33,389 nt of DNA from an uncultured Lachnospiraceae bacterium (GCA_910579935.1 CAJTVQ010000045.1:1-33389), one strand, 5' to 3'; counted from the stretch's first letter, positions 23,118 to 31,429 are shown. Translations and numbers: made by a program. Notes: generated from the sequence alone by a model not told the origin.

Positions 23118-25553
23118 ACCACGAATGTCACGCCTTAAAAACCCTCTCTGAAATCCATATTCGCCGCCGAACCGGATAGAACTTTTCTGCCGCTCCCATC
23201 CCGGCAGACGTTCCAGGATGCTGTTAATCTCTTTTGCATCGGATTTCTTCATGCGGTTATAGCCCGCCATCTTAAAACACTCGTTCCATATTTCGATAGC
23301 GCATATCCTGTCCCGGGACATCAGGCTTTCCTCCCCGCACTGGCTCTGTATGAACTCCGAATCCAGCCAGTTCCTGCGCTCGTACATACTCCTGCCGTAC
23401 CAGTCCTTCGGTACTTTCCTTTCAAGGAATTCCTTTATGACACCTTCCGAATAAGGCACCTCCCTGTGATCCTCCTGCGCGGCCTCTGCCATCCGTTCCA
23501 CTTCTTCCGAAAGGATCAGACTTTCCCCCACCCTGTAAAGCGCCACGGCTTCCGCCCATATCTGTTCCACCTCTCCCGGCAGGTCGCGCCATATGCTTTT
23601 TTTCCGTCCTTCCCCTGAAAGGTCCACCGGCCAGAAACGGCGGTTGCCCGTACAGTCCGTAAGAAACTCCTGGTCATTGGTCGTTCCCACGATAATACAC
23701 TGGCGCAGATGCTTTCCCGTGCGCCTGCCGTATGCGGCCCTGTATATGTCGTCGCTTTTCGACAGGAACTGTTTGACGGAATTCATTTCAGCCTTTGTCA
23801 TTCCCCGCAGTTCCCCCGCTTCCAGGATCCAGTATCCCTGCAGCAGCTCCGCCGCATCCTTGCCCACAAAAGTGCCAAGGCTGTCACTGTACCATTCCAT
23901 GCCAAGAAAACGAAAAAAAGTGCTCTTCCCAAGCCCCTGCCTGCCGGACAGTATCAGCATGGTATCGAACTTAACGCCCGGATGCAGCACACGCGCCACT
24001 GCCCCCACCAGTGTCTTGCGCATGGCTTCCCTTGTGTACGGGGAATCCGGCGCGCCAAAATAGTCCTGCAGCAGGGTGTCAATGCGCGGCACGCCGTCCC
24101 ACTGTATCCCCAGCAGCCTTTCCCTCAGCCTGTGTACCTGATGGTTCCGGAGATACACGGCCAGCCCGTCCATGATCTTTTCCTTTCTGGTTATCCCGTA
24201 AAGCAGCTCCATATAGCACCGCAGCCCTGCATCGTCATCGTCCCTCCACTGCCTGGCAGTATAGGCGCCGGACTGTGGTTCCCATGGCAGGGGACCGCCG
24301 GACATCGGGCATTCGGACATGGCGTCAAAATAGATCTTCCCCTTAAGCTGCGGATCATTTTCCAGTATCACCTGCACGTTCTGTCCGGTGTTCAGGATTT
24401 TTCCCGTCTGCTGGTTCCTCTGTAATTTCAGCACCCACGAATTGTCCCCCTGCTCCGCGCCGGGAAGCGTCTCTCCCCCGAAACAGCTCACCGCCTCTTC
24501 ATACCGTTCCATCGCCAGCTTTTCGGAAACGGCAGGAATCCCTGCCGCAAACTCACACATACGGCGGTAGGACGGCAGGTTTCCGACAGGCGTATCGGGT
24601 TTCGCATCATTGTCCTCTTCACCGAACATATGCAGACGCACCATGTCAAAGGAATTAACCAGTTTCCCGGAACACGGATCCGTGGCGTGGTGGCTGTAAA
24701 GGAACTTCCCGCCTTCATAAAGCACGGCCCCGCCCACGGTACTTCCCTCCGAATAGGTATAGCGGCCGGAATCCGCACAGGGTTCGTAAATTCCCGGAAG
24801 GAACTGCCCCATCGCGTCTTCTATACTGAAACAGCGGCAGAAGGCCCCGACGATTCCCTTTTTAGCCTCCGGGTCCCCCTGTTTTTTTGCGGAACGGTCG
24901 CGTATCCTTGCCGCCCCCGGCACCTCCGGCCATTCGGACACGTTCCGCCAGTCCGTATAGGTGGCAAGCATCCCGTCTTTTGACAAAAACGGTTTGTCCC
25001 CGTAGTCAAAAACAAATTCGCTGTCCATACTGCAGCCCGGCCAGTACATAAGGCGCACCGGCTCAAACGTGGTCGGGTCAAAAATCTGCATACCGATGAA
25101 AGACGCCATGCGCCTTGCGATCGGCTCGTATTCATCCGCGCTGCACGGAGTATCAAGCGGGACAACAATGCGCAGGCGCGGGGCTGCCCCCTCATGTTTC
25201 CTCGTGGAATAAACCGCATAGGCGCAGCCAAGCGCCGACAGGACACGCAGGATGTCCATGGTGCTGCCCGGGGCCATTGTATCCGCATCCAGCGTGATCA
25301 GGTGCCGCTCCCCCGCATTCCCGTTCTTCCTCCGCGGTCCGGTCAGGGTACCGCCCACGAAACCGCCCACGTCCTTAAGCTCGTCCTGCTCCGGCTTTGA
25401 TAATGCCTTATACTGCTGAAAGCTTTCCGGCGTCCTCACGGGCACGGACAGTTTCATGACAAACTCTGACCAGTACAGTTCCTGCTGGTTCCATACGACT
25501 GCCTTACGCCCCGCTCCCACTGATATCTTTATTTTTCTGTCATACTGCAGCAT
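23073..25553 (-). CDS. VirE-type primase-helicase
   Basis: An 826-residue protein. The start at 25553 follows TAGGAGGG. The N-terminal half resembles archaeo-eukaryotic-type primases or their relatives (ITLDADTM near residue 90, RLRIVVPLD, then FEPVRLMYWPG). The C-terminal half is a VirE helicase (PF05272) with Walker A LSGRQGLGKSTFF near residue 540, the Walker B-like YWILEAGEL and the sensor segment VGTTNDQEFLTDCTGNRRFWPV. It is probably the replicative primase-helicase. It follows the DNA polymerase gene by ten bases. Its last codons encode part of the TGTCTAC inverted repeat. Confidence 0.92.
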   Translation of the reverse strand: MLQYDRKIKISVGAGRKAVVWNQQELYWSEFVMKLSVPVRTPESFQQYKALSKPEQDELKDVGGFVGGTLTGPRRKNGNAGERHLITLDADTMAPGSTMDILRVLSALGCAYAVYSTRKHEGAAPRLRIVVPLDTPCSADEYEPIARRMASFIGMQIFDPTTFEPVRLMYWPGCSMDSEFVFDYGDKPFLSKDGMLATYTDWRNVSEWPEVPGAARIRDRSAKKQGDPEAKKGIVGAFCRCFSIEDAMGQFLPGIYEPCADSGRYTYSEGSTVGGAVLYEGGKFLYSHHATDPCSGKLVNSFDMVRLHMFGEEDNDAKPDTPVGNLPSYRRMCEFAAGIPAVSEKLAMERYEEAVSCFGGETLPGAEQGDNSWVLKLQRNQQTGKILNTGQNVQVILENDPQLKGKIYFDAMSECPMSGGPLPWEPQSGAYTARQWRDDDDAGLRCYMELLYGITRKEKIMDGLAVYLRNHQVHRLRERLLGIQWDGVPRIDTLLQDYFGAPDSPYTREAMRKTLVGAVARVLHPGVKFDTMLILSGRQGLGKSTFFRFLGMEWYSDSLGTFVGKDAAELLQGYWILEAGELRGMTKAEMNSVKQFLSKSDDIYRAAYGRRTGKHLRQCIIVGTTNDQEFLTDCTGNRRFWPVDLSGEGRKKSIWRDLPGEVEQIWAEAVALYRVGESLILSEEVERMAEAAQEDHREVPYSEGVIKEFLERKVPKDWYGRSMYERRNWLDSEFIQSQCGEESLMSRDRICAIEIWNECFKMAGYNRMKKSDAKEINSILERLPGWERQKSSIRFGGEYGFQRGFLRRDIRGVDIHPPDGNVYGGG

Positions 25554-25563
25554 GGCGTCCCTC

Positions 25564-27528
25564 CTAATCCTTTTTATAATAATGCGATTCAAAACCGTCC
25601 GCATTTAACGGCAGCCCCTGCGCCCATCCTGGCAGACGGCACATAAGTCCTATGGCTTCCTCCAGCGTCCTGCCGCTGTTCTCCGGCTCTTCCAGTATCA
25701 CTTCATCATGGATATGGAAATTAATGGTATAGCCTCCGGCGCAGAGGTTCCTCATGGCATTCGCCAGCAGGTCCCGCGCCGTTGCCTGCACGATATTCTC
25801 TGTCAGCTTTCCGCCGTAAGTGGAAAGACGTCCCCACTTCTTTGTTTTCTGGTCCACTCCCTGAAAATGGATGGCGTCCCTTCCCCTGTCATTCAGACGT
25901 ATTTCCGGTTTATAATAATACAGGCAGCGTCCGCTCAGAAGGTGTACCATCAGGTAATCCTCATCCCTGCTGAAGCAGATGCCGCAGGGCATATACTGGG
26001 GCACGCCATGCCGCACGGCTGCCATGGCATACCGCTCCGATGCCTTCCAGAAGTCCACGATCCGCTGGTTGCTTCCCCGCCACCGGCTTATGATATCCGG
26101 GAGTTCTTCCTCCGACAGGCCCATATTCAACGCGCCCATGGAAATGAGGGAACCGGTCCCGCCCTGGTAGCCCAGTGCAAGCTCCGCGATCTTCCCCTTC
26201 GCGCGCAGGGCATATTCCTCATTACCCTTTGCAATCTTTTCCACCGGTACACCGAACATGGCGGATGCCGACGCTTCATAAATTTTCCCATGCGTGCGGA
26301 ATACACCCATCCTCCACTGTTCGCCCGCAAGCCAGGACAGGACACGTGCCTCAATGGCCGAGAAATCCGCCACGAGAAATCTTTTTCCCTTTCCCGGTAT
26401 GAATGCTGTCCGGATGAGCTGTGACAGGATGTCCGGCACGCTTCCGTAAAGCACCCGCAGGATATCTGTCCGCTGCCCCTTTACCAGCTCCCGCGCAAGG
26501 TCAAGGGTGCTTATATAATTCCGCGGGAGATTCTGTACCTGCACCAGTCGTCCCGCCCACCTGCCCGTACGGTTGGCCCCGTAGAACTGCAGAAGCCCGC
26601 GGATGCGGCCGTCCTTACAGACGCAGGCGCCCATCGCCTCATATTTTTTGACGGATGTTTTCCCAAGCTCCTGCCGGATCTTAAGCACTTCCTTCACGAG
26701 CTGTTTTTCATTTTTGTCTGCCAGCCTCTCCGCCACAGTCTGCTTATTCAGGCTGTCCAGTTCCAGGGAGGCATTATCGGCGATCCACTGCTTTAACTGT
26801 GACACGCTGTTCGGATTGTCCAGCCCTGTCAGTATTTTCGCGTTATTTGACAGTTCTTCCTTTACCTGGTCACTGATGGCCAGGGCGCCGTTTACAAGTT
26901 CCATATCCAGGGCAACGCCGGTGTTATTTATGTACTGGTCAAGTACCCAGTTAAAATGTTCGCTTTCCGGCATCGGATGTTTCTGAAGTATCCGGAATAT
27001 ATCCCTTTCCGTCTCCACATCACGTATACAGTAGGATCTGAACAGGTTCCACTTCTCCCTGTCATGATACCAGAAGTTGCGTGTTCTCCCGTAATTTGTC
27101 TTTGTCGGGTTGCAGGGAACGCAGAAGTAACGGATCAGCTGCTTTCCGATGGTCATTTTCTGCCGGCTTTCCGGAAGCCCCACCGCTTTTCCGACCTGCC
27201 CCAGCTGTCCGGGGAATCCGCAGTAATAAGCGTGTATCATGGTACAGTGCCATTGCACTGCATCTGTATGGAAATATTTATTTAAACAATTTATTTCAAA
27301 GGCTGCATTATGCGCCACTTTTTTCACTTTCGGGTCATTTAAATCCATAATAATGCCTGGTGGTACCGCTTCACCCGCCGCAAGATCCACGATCCGTACG
27401 GGCTCCCCGTCATAGGCATAAGCAAATAACAGTATTTCGAAGGCTTCGGACTGTACATATCTGTACAGCCCTGCCTTTGTGATATCAATATCTGAATATG
27501 TTTCCAAATCAATGTGTAAGGTTTTCAT
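25564..27528 (-). CDS. Family A DNA polymerase with 3'-5' exonuclease
   Basis: A 654-residue phage DNA polymerase I. The exonuclease domain opens with HIDLETYSD (first catalytic Asp/Glu) and continues with KVAHNAAFEINCLN and WHCTMIHAYY. Polymerase motif A is LVADFSAIEARVLSW (about residue 385), motif B is KGKIAELALGYQGGTG and motif C is HIHDEVILEEP (about 600). The start overlaps the DUF2815 stop by four bases (ATGA). With the DUF2815 ssDNA-binding protein and the primase-helicase it forms the replication core. Confidence 0.95.
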   Translation of the reverse strand: MKTLHIDLETYSDIDITKAGLYRYVQSEAFEILLFAYAYDGEPVRIVDLAAGEAVPPGIIMDLNDPKVKKVAHNAAFEINCLNKYFHTDAVQWHCTMIHAYYCGFPGQLGQVGKAVGLPESRQKMTIGKQLIRYFCVPCNPTKTNYGRTRNFWYHDREKWNLFRSYCIRDVETERDIFRILQKHPMPESEHFNWVLDQYINNTGVALDMELVNGALAISDQVKEELSNNAKILTGLDNPNSVSQLKQWIADNASLELDSLNKQTVAERLADKNEKQLVKEVLKIRQELGKTSVKKYEAMGACVCKDGRIRGLLQFYGANRTGRWAGRLVQVQNLPRNYISTLDLARELVKGQRTDILRVLYGSVPDILSQLIRTAFIPGKGKRFLVADFSAIEARVLSWLAGEQWRMGVFRTHGKIYEASASAMFGVPVEKIAKGNEEYALRAKGKIAELALGYQGGTGSLISMGALNMGLSEEELPDIISRWRGSNQRIVDFWKASERYAMAAVRHGVPQYMPCGICFSRDEDYLMVHLLSGRCLYYYKPEIRLNDRGRDAIHFQGVDQKTKKWGRLSTYGGKLTENIVQATARDLLANAMRNLCAGGYTINFHIHDEVILEEPENSGRTLEEAIGLMCRLPGWAQGLPLNADGFESHYYKKD

Positions 27529-28244
27529 CCTATCCCCATCACTCCCCCGTTCAGCATGGGCCGCCCCGTAATCGGGTCTATCTGCTGCCCCTGTGAAGGG
27601 TATCCGTATGCCTGCCCCGGCTGGGTGTACACGGGTGCCGCCTGGTACGGCATGAACTGCTGCTGGGCAGGCTGCCAGCCCGGTGCCGTCCCGTATGTAG
27701 CTGCCCCCGTATAGGCATTGCTGCCGCCGAATGCTTCCTCTGCGCTTACCCGCGCGGTCAGGGGTTCCCCGTCTCTGATTTTCTGTACGGCATTCAGGCC
27801 GCAGGAGATTCCCTTATTGCCTTCATTATTATAGGCATAGAAATTAATATTTGCGCGGACATAGCACCCGCTGTACACATCCGCGGGATTAAGAATCGCC
27901 TGCATATCCAGTCCGACGATAACTGGCCTGGTCATTGACGATGTTCTTAACACCATATGCCCCCGGCATTCCTCCCCGAATGCTTCTCCTGATGGCTGGT
28001 ATCCATCCCCGTCATACAGTGTCGTTTTACACATGGGCGGTACAGCCCCGTTAAATACTTTTTGCGCGCCCTCCTGCTTCGCTTTTTCAATTTCCGCATA
28101 AATGGCATTAAGAGTTACTGTATCCGTTTTCGGTATCAGCAGCGTAAGGGAATATTTTGGTTCCCCTCCGTTTTTTGGTACCTTTGGCTGGAATATATTT
28201 ACATACGATGCCCTTATATCATCTTCTCCTATCGTTATCGCCAT
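27525..28244 (-). CDS. DUF2815 ssDNA-binding protein
   Basis: A 239-residue protein of the DUF2815 family (PF10991), which has an OB-fold and binds single-stranded DNA in phages such as Enc34. Features are SYVNIFQPKVPKNGGEPKYSLTLLIPK, TTLYDGDGY, LRTSSMTRPVIVG and CYVRANINFYAY. After the fold comes VSAEEAFGG (about residues 166-174) and then a Pro/Gln/Tyr-rich disordered tail. The same nine-residue motif ends the upstream DUF2800 protein. GGAGGGAGG precedes the start, which overlaps the DUF2800 end by ten bases. Confidence 0.92.
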   Translation of the reverse strand: MAITIGEDDIRASYVNIFQPKVPKNGGEPKYSLTLLIPKTDTVTLNAIYAEIEKAKQEGAQKVFNGAVPPMCKTTLYDGDGYQPSGEAFGEECRGHMVLRTSSMTRPVIVGLDMQAILNPADVYSGCYVRANINFYAYNNEGNKGISCGLNAVQKIRDGEPLTARVSAEEAFGGSNAYTGAATYGTAPGWQPAQQQFMPYQAAPVYTQPGQAYGYPSQGQQIDPITGRPMLNGGVMGIG

Positions 28245-29491
28245 GGTCCTCCCTCCTTATATGAATTTTCCCCGCCAAATGCCTCTTCCGCGCTTACCTG
28301 CGTCTGCATGGCCGGGCGTTTATCGTCTTCCGGTGCAAGCTTCGGCTTTCCCTTTGGTTTCGTAATGTATGGTGCCAGCAGTTCCGCGCGCTGCTCCTTC
28401 GGAACCAGTTTTTCCAGTTCAGTCAGGGGAATGGGTTTCCGGTTATAAAGCACCGCTTCATCGTATCCTGCCGCAAGCAGTCCCTGAAATGCCTTATCCG
28501 GATCGGACAACTGCCTGTCACTGCGGCCTTCTACAATTTTCCATCCCGGGACATCCCCGCCCCTGACCAGTTCTGACAGAGCGCAGGCTTCCAGTTTGTT
28601 CACCCAGTCTTTCAGAAACTGTGCACGCTTCAGTATTTCACCGATTTCCGAATTGGACAGAAGATCGGGTTTACGGATCGCGTCCTTCTGCGGGTCAACG
28701 GCGTCTTTCATAAGTGCCATATTTTTTTCCGCTGTTGCGCGGCACCTGCCGTAAGCTTTACAGAAACCTTCTTTGCAGTAATTTGTCCTGTCCCCGTTGC
28801 AGTAATCCGCGGGCCGGAATTCGCCTTCACCTTTATAGGCAAGGGCCGCACGCGGTTTTACAAATAATTCTCCCCAGCGCAGCAGTCCCTCCAGGGTAGT
28901 CGTCCAGGAAGAATTGTTCGGTATCCGCGGCTGTACAATATGGAAATGCACGTTCTCCACTGAAAACAGCATCCCGTATTCATGCCAGGCTCCCAGTCCG
29001 TAAAGCGCCATCTGCGGATTGCCCTCAGCGCTTACCGGTACCCCTTTCCCGTATTTAAAATCAATGACATGCATGTCCTTTCCATAAATAATAATGCAGT
29101 CCCCCGTCCCGAAACCTTCCGGGGCCCACGGGCTGTAATCCAGCCGCTTTTCCACTGCCACAAAGGGTGTTGCGGGAAAACTGAATGCTATGGCCGATAC
29201 ATAGTCCGCATACTCATCCGTAAATCCTTCCATTTCCGGCTGGTACATTTCATCAGCCTGCAACTTTTTAAGACGGCCCTTATAGGTACGTTCCGACATA
29301 TTTTTATCCGTAAACAGCCTGGACAGTTTCAGCTCACAGATACTGTGCGCAAGTGTTCCTTCTTTTGCATAGGCGGATTCCTCATCGGGAATACTGTCTT
29401 CCAGCACCGCCGATGGTGTACAGTAAAGCCATTTTTTTGCACTGGAAGCGGATAAAAGCGCATGTTCCCTTTCTTCCTTTTTCTTTCCCAT
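28235..29491 (-). CDS. DUF2800 RecB/Cas4-like nuclease
   Basis: A 418-residue DUF2800 protein (PF10926). The PD-(D/E)xK nuclease signature is visible as EGTLAHSICE (His about residue 48), GTGDCIIIY (Asp about 128) and VIDFKYGKG (D-x-K about 142-144). A Cys group, YCNGDRTNYCKEGFCKAYGRC-like (about residues 233-255), may hold an iron-sulfur cluster as in Cas4/AddB-type enzymes. The C-terminus ends with VSAEEAFGG then GPWR. It probably supports recombination or end processing together with the DUF2815 protein encoded next. It starts within the stop codon of the repeat-containing gene (TGATG). Confidence 0.9.
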   Translation of the reverse strand: MGKKKEEREHALLSASSAKKWLYCTPSAVLEDSIPDEESAYAKEGTLAHSICELKLSRLFTDKNMSERTYKGRLKKLQADEMYQPEMEGFTDEYADYVSAIAFSFPATPFVAVEKRLDYSPWAPEGFGTGDCIIIYGKDMHVIDFKYGKGVPVSAEGNPQMALYGLGAWHEYGMLFSVENVHFHIVQPRIPNNSSWTTTLEGLLRWGELFVKPRAALAYKGEGEFRPADYCNGDRTNYCKEGFCKAYGRCRATAEKNMALMKDAVDPQKDAIRKPDLLSNSEIGEILKRAQFLKDWVNKLEACALSELVRGGDVPGWKIVEGRSDRQLSDPDKAFQGLLAAGYDEAVLYNRKPIPLTELEKLVPKEQRAELLAPYITKPKGKPKLAPEDDKRPAMQTQVSAEEAFGGENSYKEGGPWR

Positions 29492-30006
29492 CAGACCTGT
29501 GCACCTGCCTCCCTGAGTGTCATGGCAAATTCCCCATAGCGTTCTTTCGGTAATTCCGTCATTGCCTGTATGCCGAATCTCTGCATAAGACCCATTACCT
29601 GCGGCCCTTTACCGGCAGACATAAGACCGGCTGCCGCTACCTGTAACTGTTCAAGGGTGTATCCCTGGGCCGGAGCTGCCGTGGGTATGGCAGGAACTGC
29701 GGGCGGCTGATTCTGCACCGGTATCTGTCCCTGCGGCATAGCGGACGCGGCCTGTACCGGCATCTGTCCCTGCGGCATAGCGGGCGCGGCCTGTACCGGC
29801 ATCTGTCCCTGCGGCATAGCGGGCGCGGCCTGCGCCGGTGCCTGAGCCGGCATGGTATTTGTCATGGGCGGCTGCATTCCTCCCGTGGGCATTGCCGCCG
29901 GCGGTACCGGAGCCACCGGCCCCTTTTCCACTCCGGCAAGGCGGTTTATGGCTTCAACAAGTTCTGTTATTCCCTGTACTGTAACGGTAATTTTAAATTC
30001 ATTCAT
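29491..30006 (-). CDS. Pro/Gln/Ala-rich early protein with tandem peptide repeats
   Basis: A 171-residue protein. The folded N-terminus (MNEFKITVTVQGITELVEAINRLAG) and C-terminus (YTLEQLQVAAAGLMSAGKGPQ, then MTELPKERYGEFAMTLREAGA) flank a low-complexity middle of Pro, Met, Gln and Ala. Three copies of a 13-residue unit based on AMPQGQMPVQA lie in this middle (29717-29833). The C-terminal 'LPKE.YG.FA..LRE.GA' domain is common in Firmicute phages directly upstream of DUF2800. The function is unknown, but the position suggests a recombination accessory protein. AGGAGG precedes the ATG. Confidence 0.8.
   Translation of the reverse strand: MNEFKITVTVQGITELVEAINRLAGVEKGPVAPVPPAAMPTGGMQPPMTNTMPAQAPAQAAPAMPQGQMPVQAAPAMPQGQMPVQAASAMPQGQIPVQNQPPAVPAIPTAAPAQGYTLEQLQVAAAGLMSAGKGPQVMGLMQRFGIQAMTELPKERYGEFAMTLREAGAQV
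29717..29833 (-). repeat. Three 39-bp tandem repeats
   Basis: Units start at 29717, 29756 and 29795 and differ from each other at only one to three positions. Each encodes a 13-residue peptide based on AMPQGQMPVQA. Near identity suggests recent expansion, and copy number is likely variable between relatives. Confidence 0.9.
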
Positions 30007-30044
30007 TGATTTTCCTCCTGAAATGATGTATAATTAATTTGCTG

Positions 30045-30182
30045 TTAGCAGGTTCCGGGGTTTTCCATTATTTCCGGAACCTCTCTTTCTGTCTGCCGCA
30101 CTGCCTCTTCGTTCTCCCGGCAGTCACATTTTTCTCCTGCGTCAAGATTTGCCCCGCAATACGGGCATGTCCTGTATCCCAT
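30045..30182 (-). CDS. Small zinc-ribbon protein, 45 aa
   Basis: A short ORF, overlapping the end of the preceding gene by 41 bp in another frame. It encodes MGYRTCPYCGANLDAGEKCDC and then an acidic helix ending NPGTC. The CPYCG and CDC pairs are a standard half-knuckle zinc ribbon, seen in many tiny phage early proteins. AAGGA precedes the ATG closely. It lies directly before the repeat-containing gene. The function is unknown. The pattern of two CxxC/CxC knuckles makes chance unlikely. Confidence 0.7.
   Translation of the reverse strand: MGYRTCPYCGANLDAGEKCDCRENEEAVRQTEREVPEIMENPGTC
30050..30082. repeat. 9-bp inverted repeat near the end of the zinc-ribbon gene
   Basis: AGGTTCCGG (30050-30058) and CCGGAACCT (30074-30082) flank a 15-nt spacer. 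It lies within the last codons of the zinc-ribbon gene, upstream of the strong ribosome site of the next gene. No T-run follows on the minus strand, so it is not a normal terminator. It may be an mRNA processing or stability structure. Confidence 0.45.
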
Positions 30183-30318
30183 TTCCTTCACTTCCCATCA
30201 GTTCCCTTATGTTCCCGCCCCTGAAACCCAACACTGCGCCATCGTTCAGCAGGACGGTCATCGCTTTATACTGCCAGTTTTCGATACAGTCCTGAATGGT
30301 AACTACATCCGTATTCAT
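30142..30318 (-). CDS. Small hypothetical early protein, 58 aa
   Basis: The start ATG at 30318 follows AAAGGAG by seven bases. The product MNTDVVTIQDCIENWQYKAMTVLLNDGAVLGF belongs by appearance to a widespread small phage family ('IQDCI....KG....NDG...GF') of unknown function. The C-terminus is basic and overlaps the start of the zinc-ribbon ORF. Confidence 0.65.
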   Translation of the reverse strand: MNTDVVTIQDCIENWQYKAMTVLLNDGAVLGFRGGNIRELMGSEGNGIQDMPVLRGKS

Positions 30319-30352
30319 GTTTACGTCTCCTTTCAAATCTGCAATTTCCATA

Positions 30353-30547
30353 TTATGCCTCTGCCTCTCTTCCGAGATGCCTGTTTAACATATCCCTGTA
30401 AATGTGGTACTGTTCTTTTTTGCCGCTCGGGTTTGTTACGTATCCGATCGGAACCTCAAACAGGTTGCGTTTCATATGTTCCCGGATGCCCTGTTTGGAC
30501 ATCCCAAGAATTTCTGCAGCTTCCGCAACCGATACCCTTTCACTCAA
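30353..30547 (-). CDS. Excisionase-like helix-turn-helix protein, 64 aa
   Basis: Translation probably starts at TTG (30547), since GGGAGG lies nine bases upstream and it overlaps the previous stop. The longer ATG reading has no ribosome site. The product SERVSVAEAAEILGMSKQGIREHMKRNLFEVPIGYV is a MerR/excisionase-like winged helix-turn-helix of the HTH_17 type. It could act as an excisionase or an early regulator. There is no integrase in the window to test this by linkage. Confidence 0.75.
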   Translation of the reverse strand: MSERVSVAEAAEILGMSKQGIREHMKRNLFEVPIGYVTNPSGKKEQYHIYRDMLNRHLGREAEA

Positions 30548-30815
30548 TTTCTTCCGCCTCCCTTCCGCCGTCAGGAAATTCCGCCAGCATTTTGCCATCG
30601 ATGGAAACGGACGGTATCCGCAGGCAGCCGTTCCGGTCCTCCCATACGGCCGTGTTGGTGGAATGCCCGTGATCCTGCAGTACCTGCGCCCATGCCGACA
30701 CGCATCCGTAGTTCACCCTGTTCCTTCTTATGTCCTTAAGATCCGCATAGTGGTTTACATCACCGGCATCCATAATGTACCTTTTTTTTAATTCCTCAAA
30801 ATATAATCCTTCCAT
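30540..30815 (-). CDS. Hypothetical early protein, 91 aa
   Basis: The protein starts MEGLYFEELKKRYIMDAGDVNHYADLKDIRRNRVNYGCVSAW and later has EDRNGCLRIPSVSIDG. It is charged and mixed alpha/beta, with no recognised family. It begins three bases after the stop of the preceding gene, with AAAGGAAAA upstream, and overlaps the following helix-turn-helix gene by eight bases. The tight packing supports it as a real gene of the early operon. Confidence 0.65.
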   Translation of the reverse strand: MEGLYFEELKKRYIMDAGDVNHYADLKDIRRNRVNYGCVSAWAQVLQDHGHSTNTAVWEDRNGCLRIPSVSIDGKMLAEFPDGGREAEEIE

Positions 30816-30818
30816 TAT

Positions 30819-31067
30819 TCATTTTCCTTTCCGGGTTCCCGTGCCCGATTTATAAGAATCGGAGTAGGGTCTACAAGATAAGGCATGACCGCCTTTGGGC
30901 TCCAGTTTTTCCAAAATCCGGAGCCCTTCTTTTACCGTTACCAGTTCTTCACGTGCTCCATAAGGCCTGCGGATCACAATCATCCTGTTTCCAAGATCTA
31001 AATTTTTACTAATCGTTTGGAGTTCTTTTCTTATTGCTGCTAATTCCTTGTAAATTTTTCCTAACAT
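30819..31067 (-). CDS. Hypothetical early protein with N-terminal coiled coil, 82 aa
   Basis: The ATG at 31067 is eight bases after GGAGG, which lies in the edge of the repeated divergent element. A GTG at 31076 is too close to it. The product MLGKIYKELAAIRKELQTISKNLDLG begins with a heptad coiled coil and continues into a basic domain (MIVIRRPYGAREELVTVKEGLRILEKLEP). No family is recognised. It is the first minus-strand gene left of the cassette block. Confidence 0.65.
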   Translation of the reverse strand: MLGKIYKELAAIRKELQTISKNLDLGNRMIVIRRPYGAREELVTVKEGLRILEKLEPKGGHALSCRPYSDSYKSGTGTRKGK

Positions 31068-31120
31068 ATTTTTCACCTCCCTCCTATACCGGCCTCCGCG
31101 GCTGTAAAAACTTGTCAGTG

Positions 31121-31156
31121 TTGCCTTTTCTCCGTATTCCCCTTATACTGTTTGTA
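31121..31156 (+). promoter_or_regulatory. Sigma-70-type promoter of plus-strand cassette 1
   Basis: TTGCCT (31121-31126), 17-bp spacer, TATACT (31144-31149), start near 31154-31156. A short dyad CTGT-TTGT-ACAG (31148-31159) overlaps the start site and may be an operator. The identical arrangement occurs in copy 2. Confidence 0.75.
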
Positions 31157-31180
31157 CAGGGTACTGGCATACCCGAGTAC
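31154..31180 (+). promoter_or_regulatory. Leader hairpin of cassette 1
   Basis: GGGTA, loop CTGGCA, TACCC (31159-31174), with flanking GTAC/GTAC (31154-31157, 31177-31180). It lies in the 5' leader, before the AAAGGAG ribosome site. In copy 2 the stem is GGCTA/TAGCC, a compensatory base-pair change. Confidence 0.6.
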
Positions 31181-31198
31181 ATAAGAAAGGAGAATAGT

Positions 31199-31429
31199 AT
31201 GCGCAGATTTAATCCTCCATTCAATGGAAATCAGTATGTTTTGAACCAAAATACCGGAGAAATCCATGATTTGGACAACGAAACTCCTGATTGCAGAATT
31301 GATGAAATCAAACCAGCGCACGTATTTAACTGTATCGATTACCAAAATGCGCTCATTCGTGCTCACGCTTTTCATTGTCCGAATCCCAATGGCTGTTACC
31401 ACTGTTTGGCTGTCCATAACCGGGAATAA
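31199..31429 (+). CDS. Small Cys-containing protein of plus-strand cassette 1, 76 aa
   Basis: The product begins MRRFNPPFNGNQYVLNQNTGEIHDLDNE and ends with CPNPNGCYHCLAVHN. It belongs by appearance to a small family in Clostridia and their phages ('NT.TGEIHDL.....C.I..I.P.H......Y..A......F...PNGC.YCL'), perhaps metal-binding through its late Cys residues. It is transcribed against the early operon from its own promoter, has AAAGGAG before the ATG, and is followed within three bases by an 11-bp stem terminator. Its 3' end overlaps the convergent gene by 77 bp. The function is unknown. Confidence 0.8.
   Translation: MRRFNPPFNGNQYVLNQNTGEIHDLDNETPDCRIDEIKPAHVFNCIDYQNALIRAHAFHCPNPNGCYHCLAVHNRE

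Larger units (their letters stand above)
31073..31198 (+). repeat. Divergent control element, copy 1
   Basis: This segment separates the minus-strand gene ending its leader at 31067 from the plus-strand gene starting at 31199. From 31073 to about 31160 it matches copy 2 (31849-31936) with only four mismatches. It carries, outward on one side, the ribosome site of the minus gene and, on the other, a promoter, a hairpin leader and the ribosome site of the plus gene. Confidence 0.92.

Noticed and set aside
29717..29833. CRISPR-like repeat array
   Set aside because: The 39-bp units are directly adjacent without spacers, lie in frame inside a coding sequence and encode a periodic peptide.
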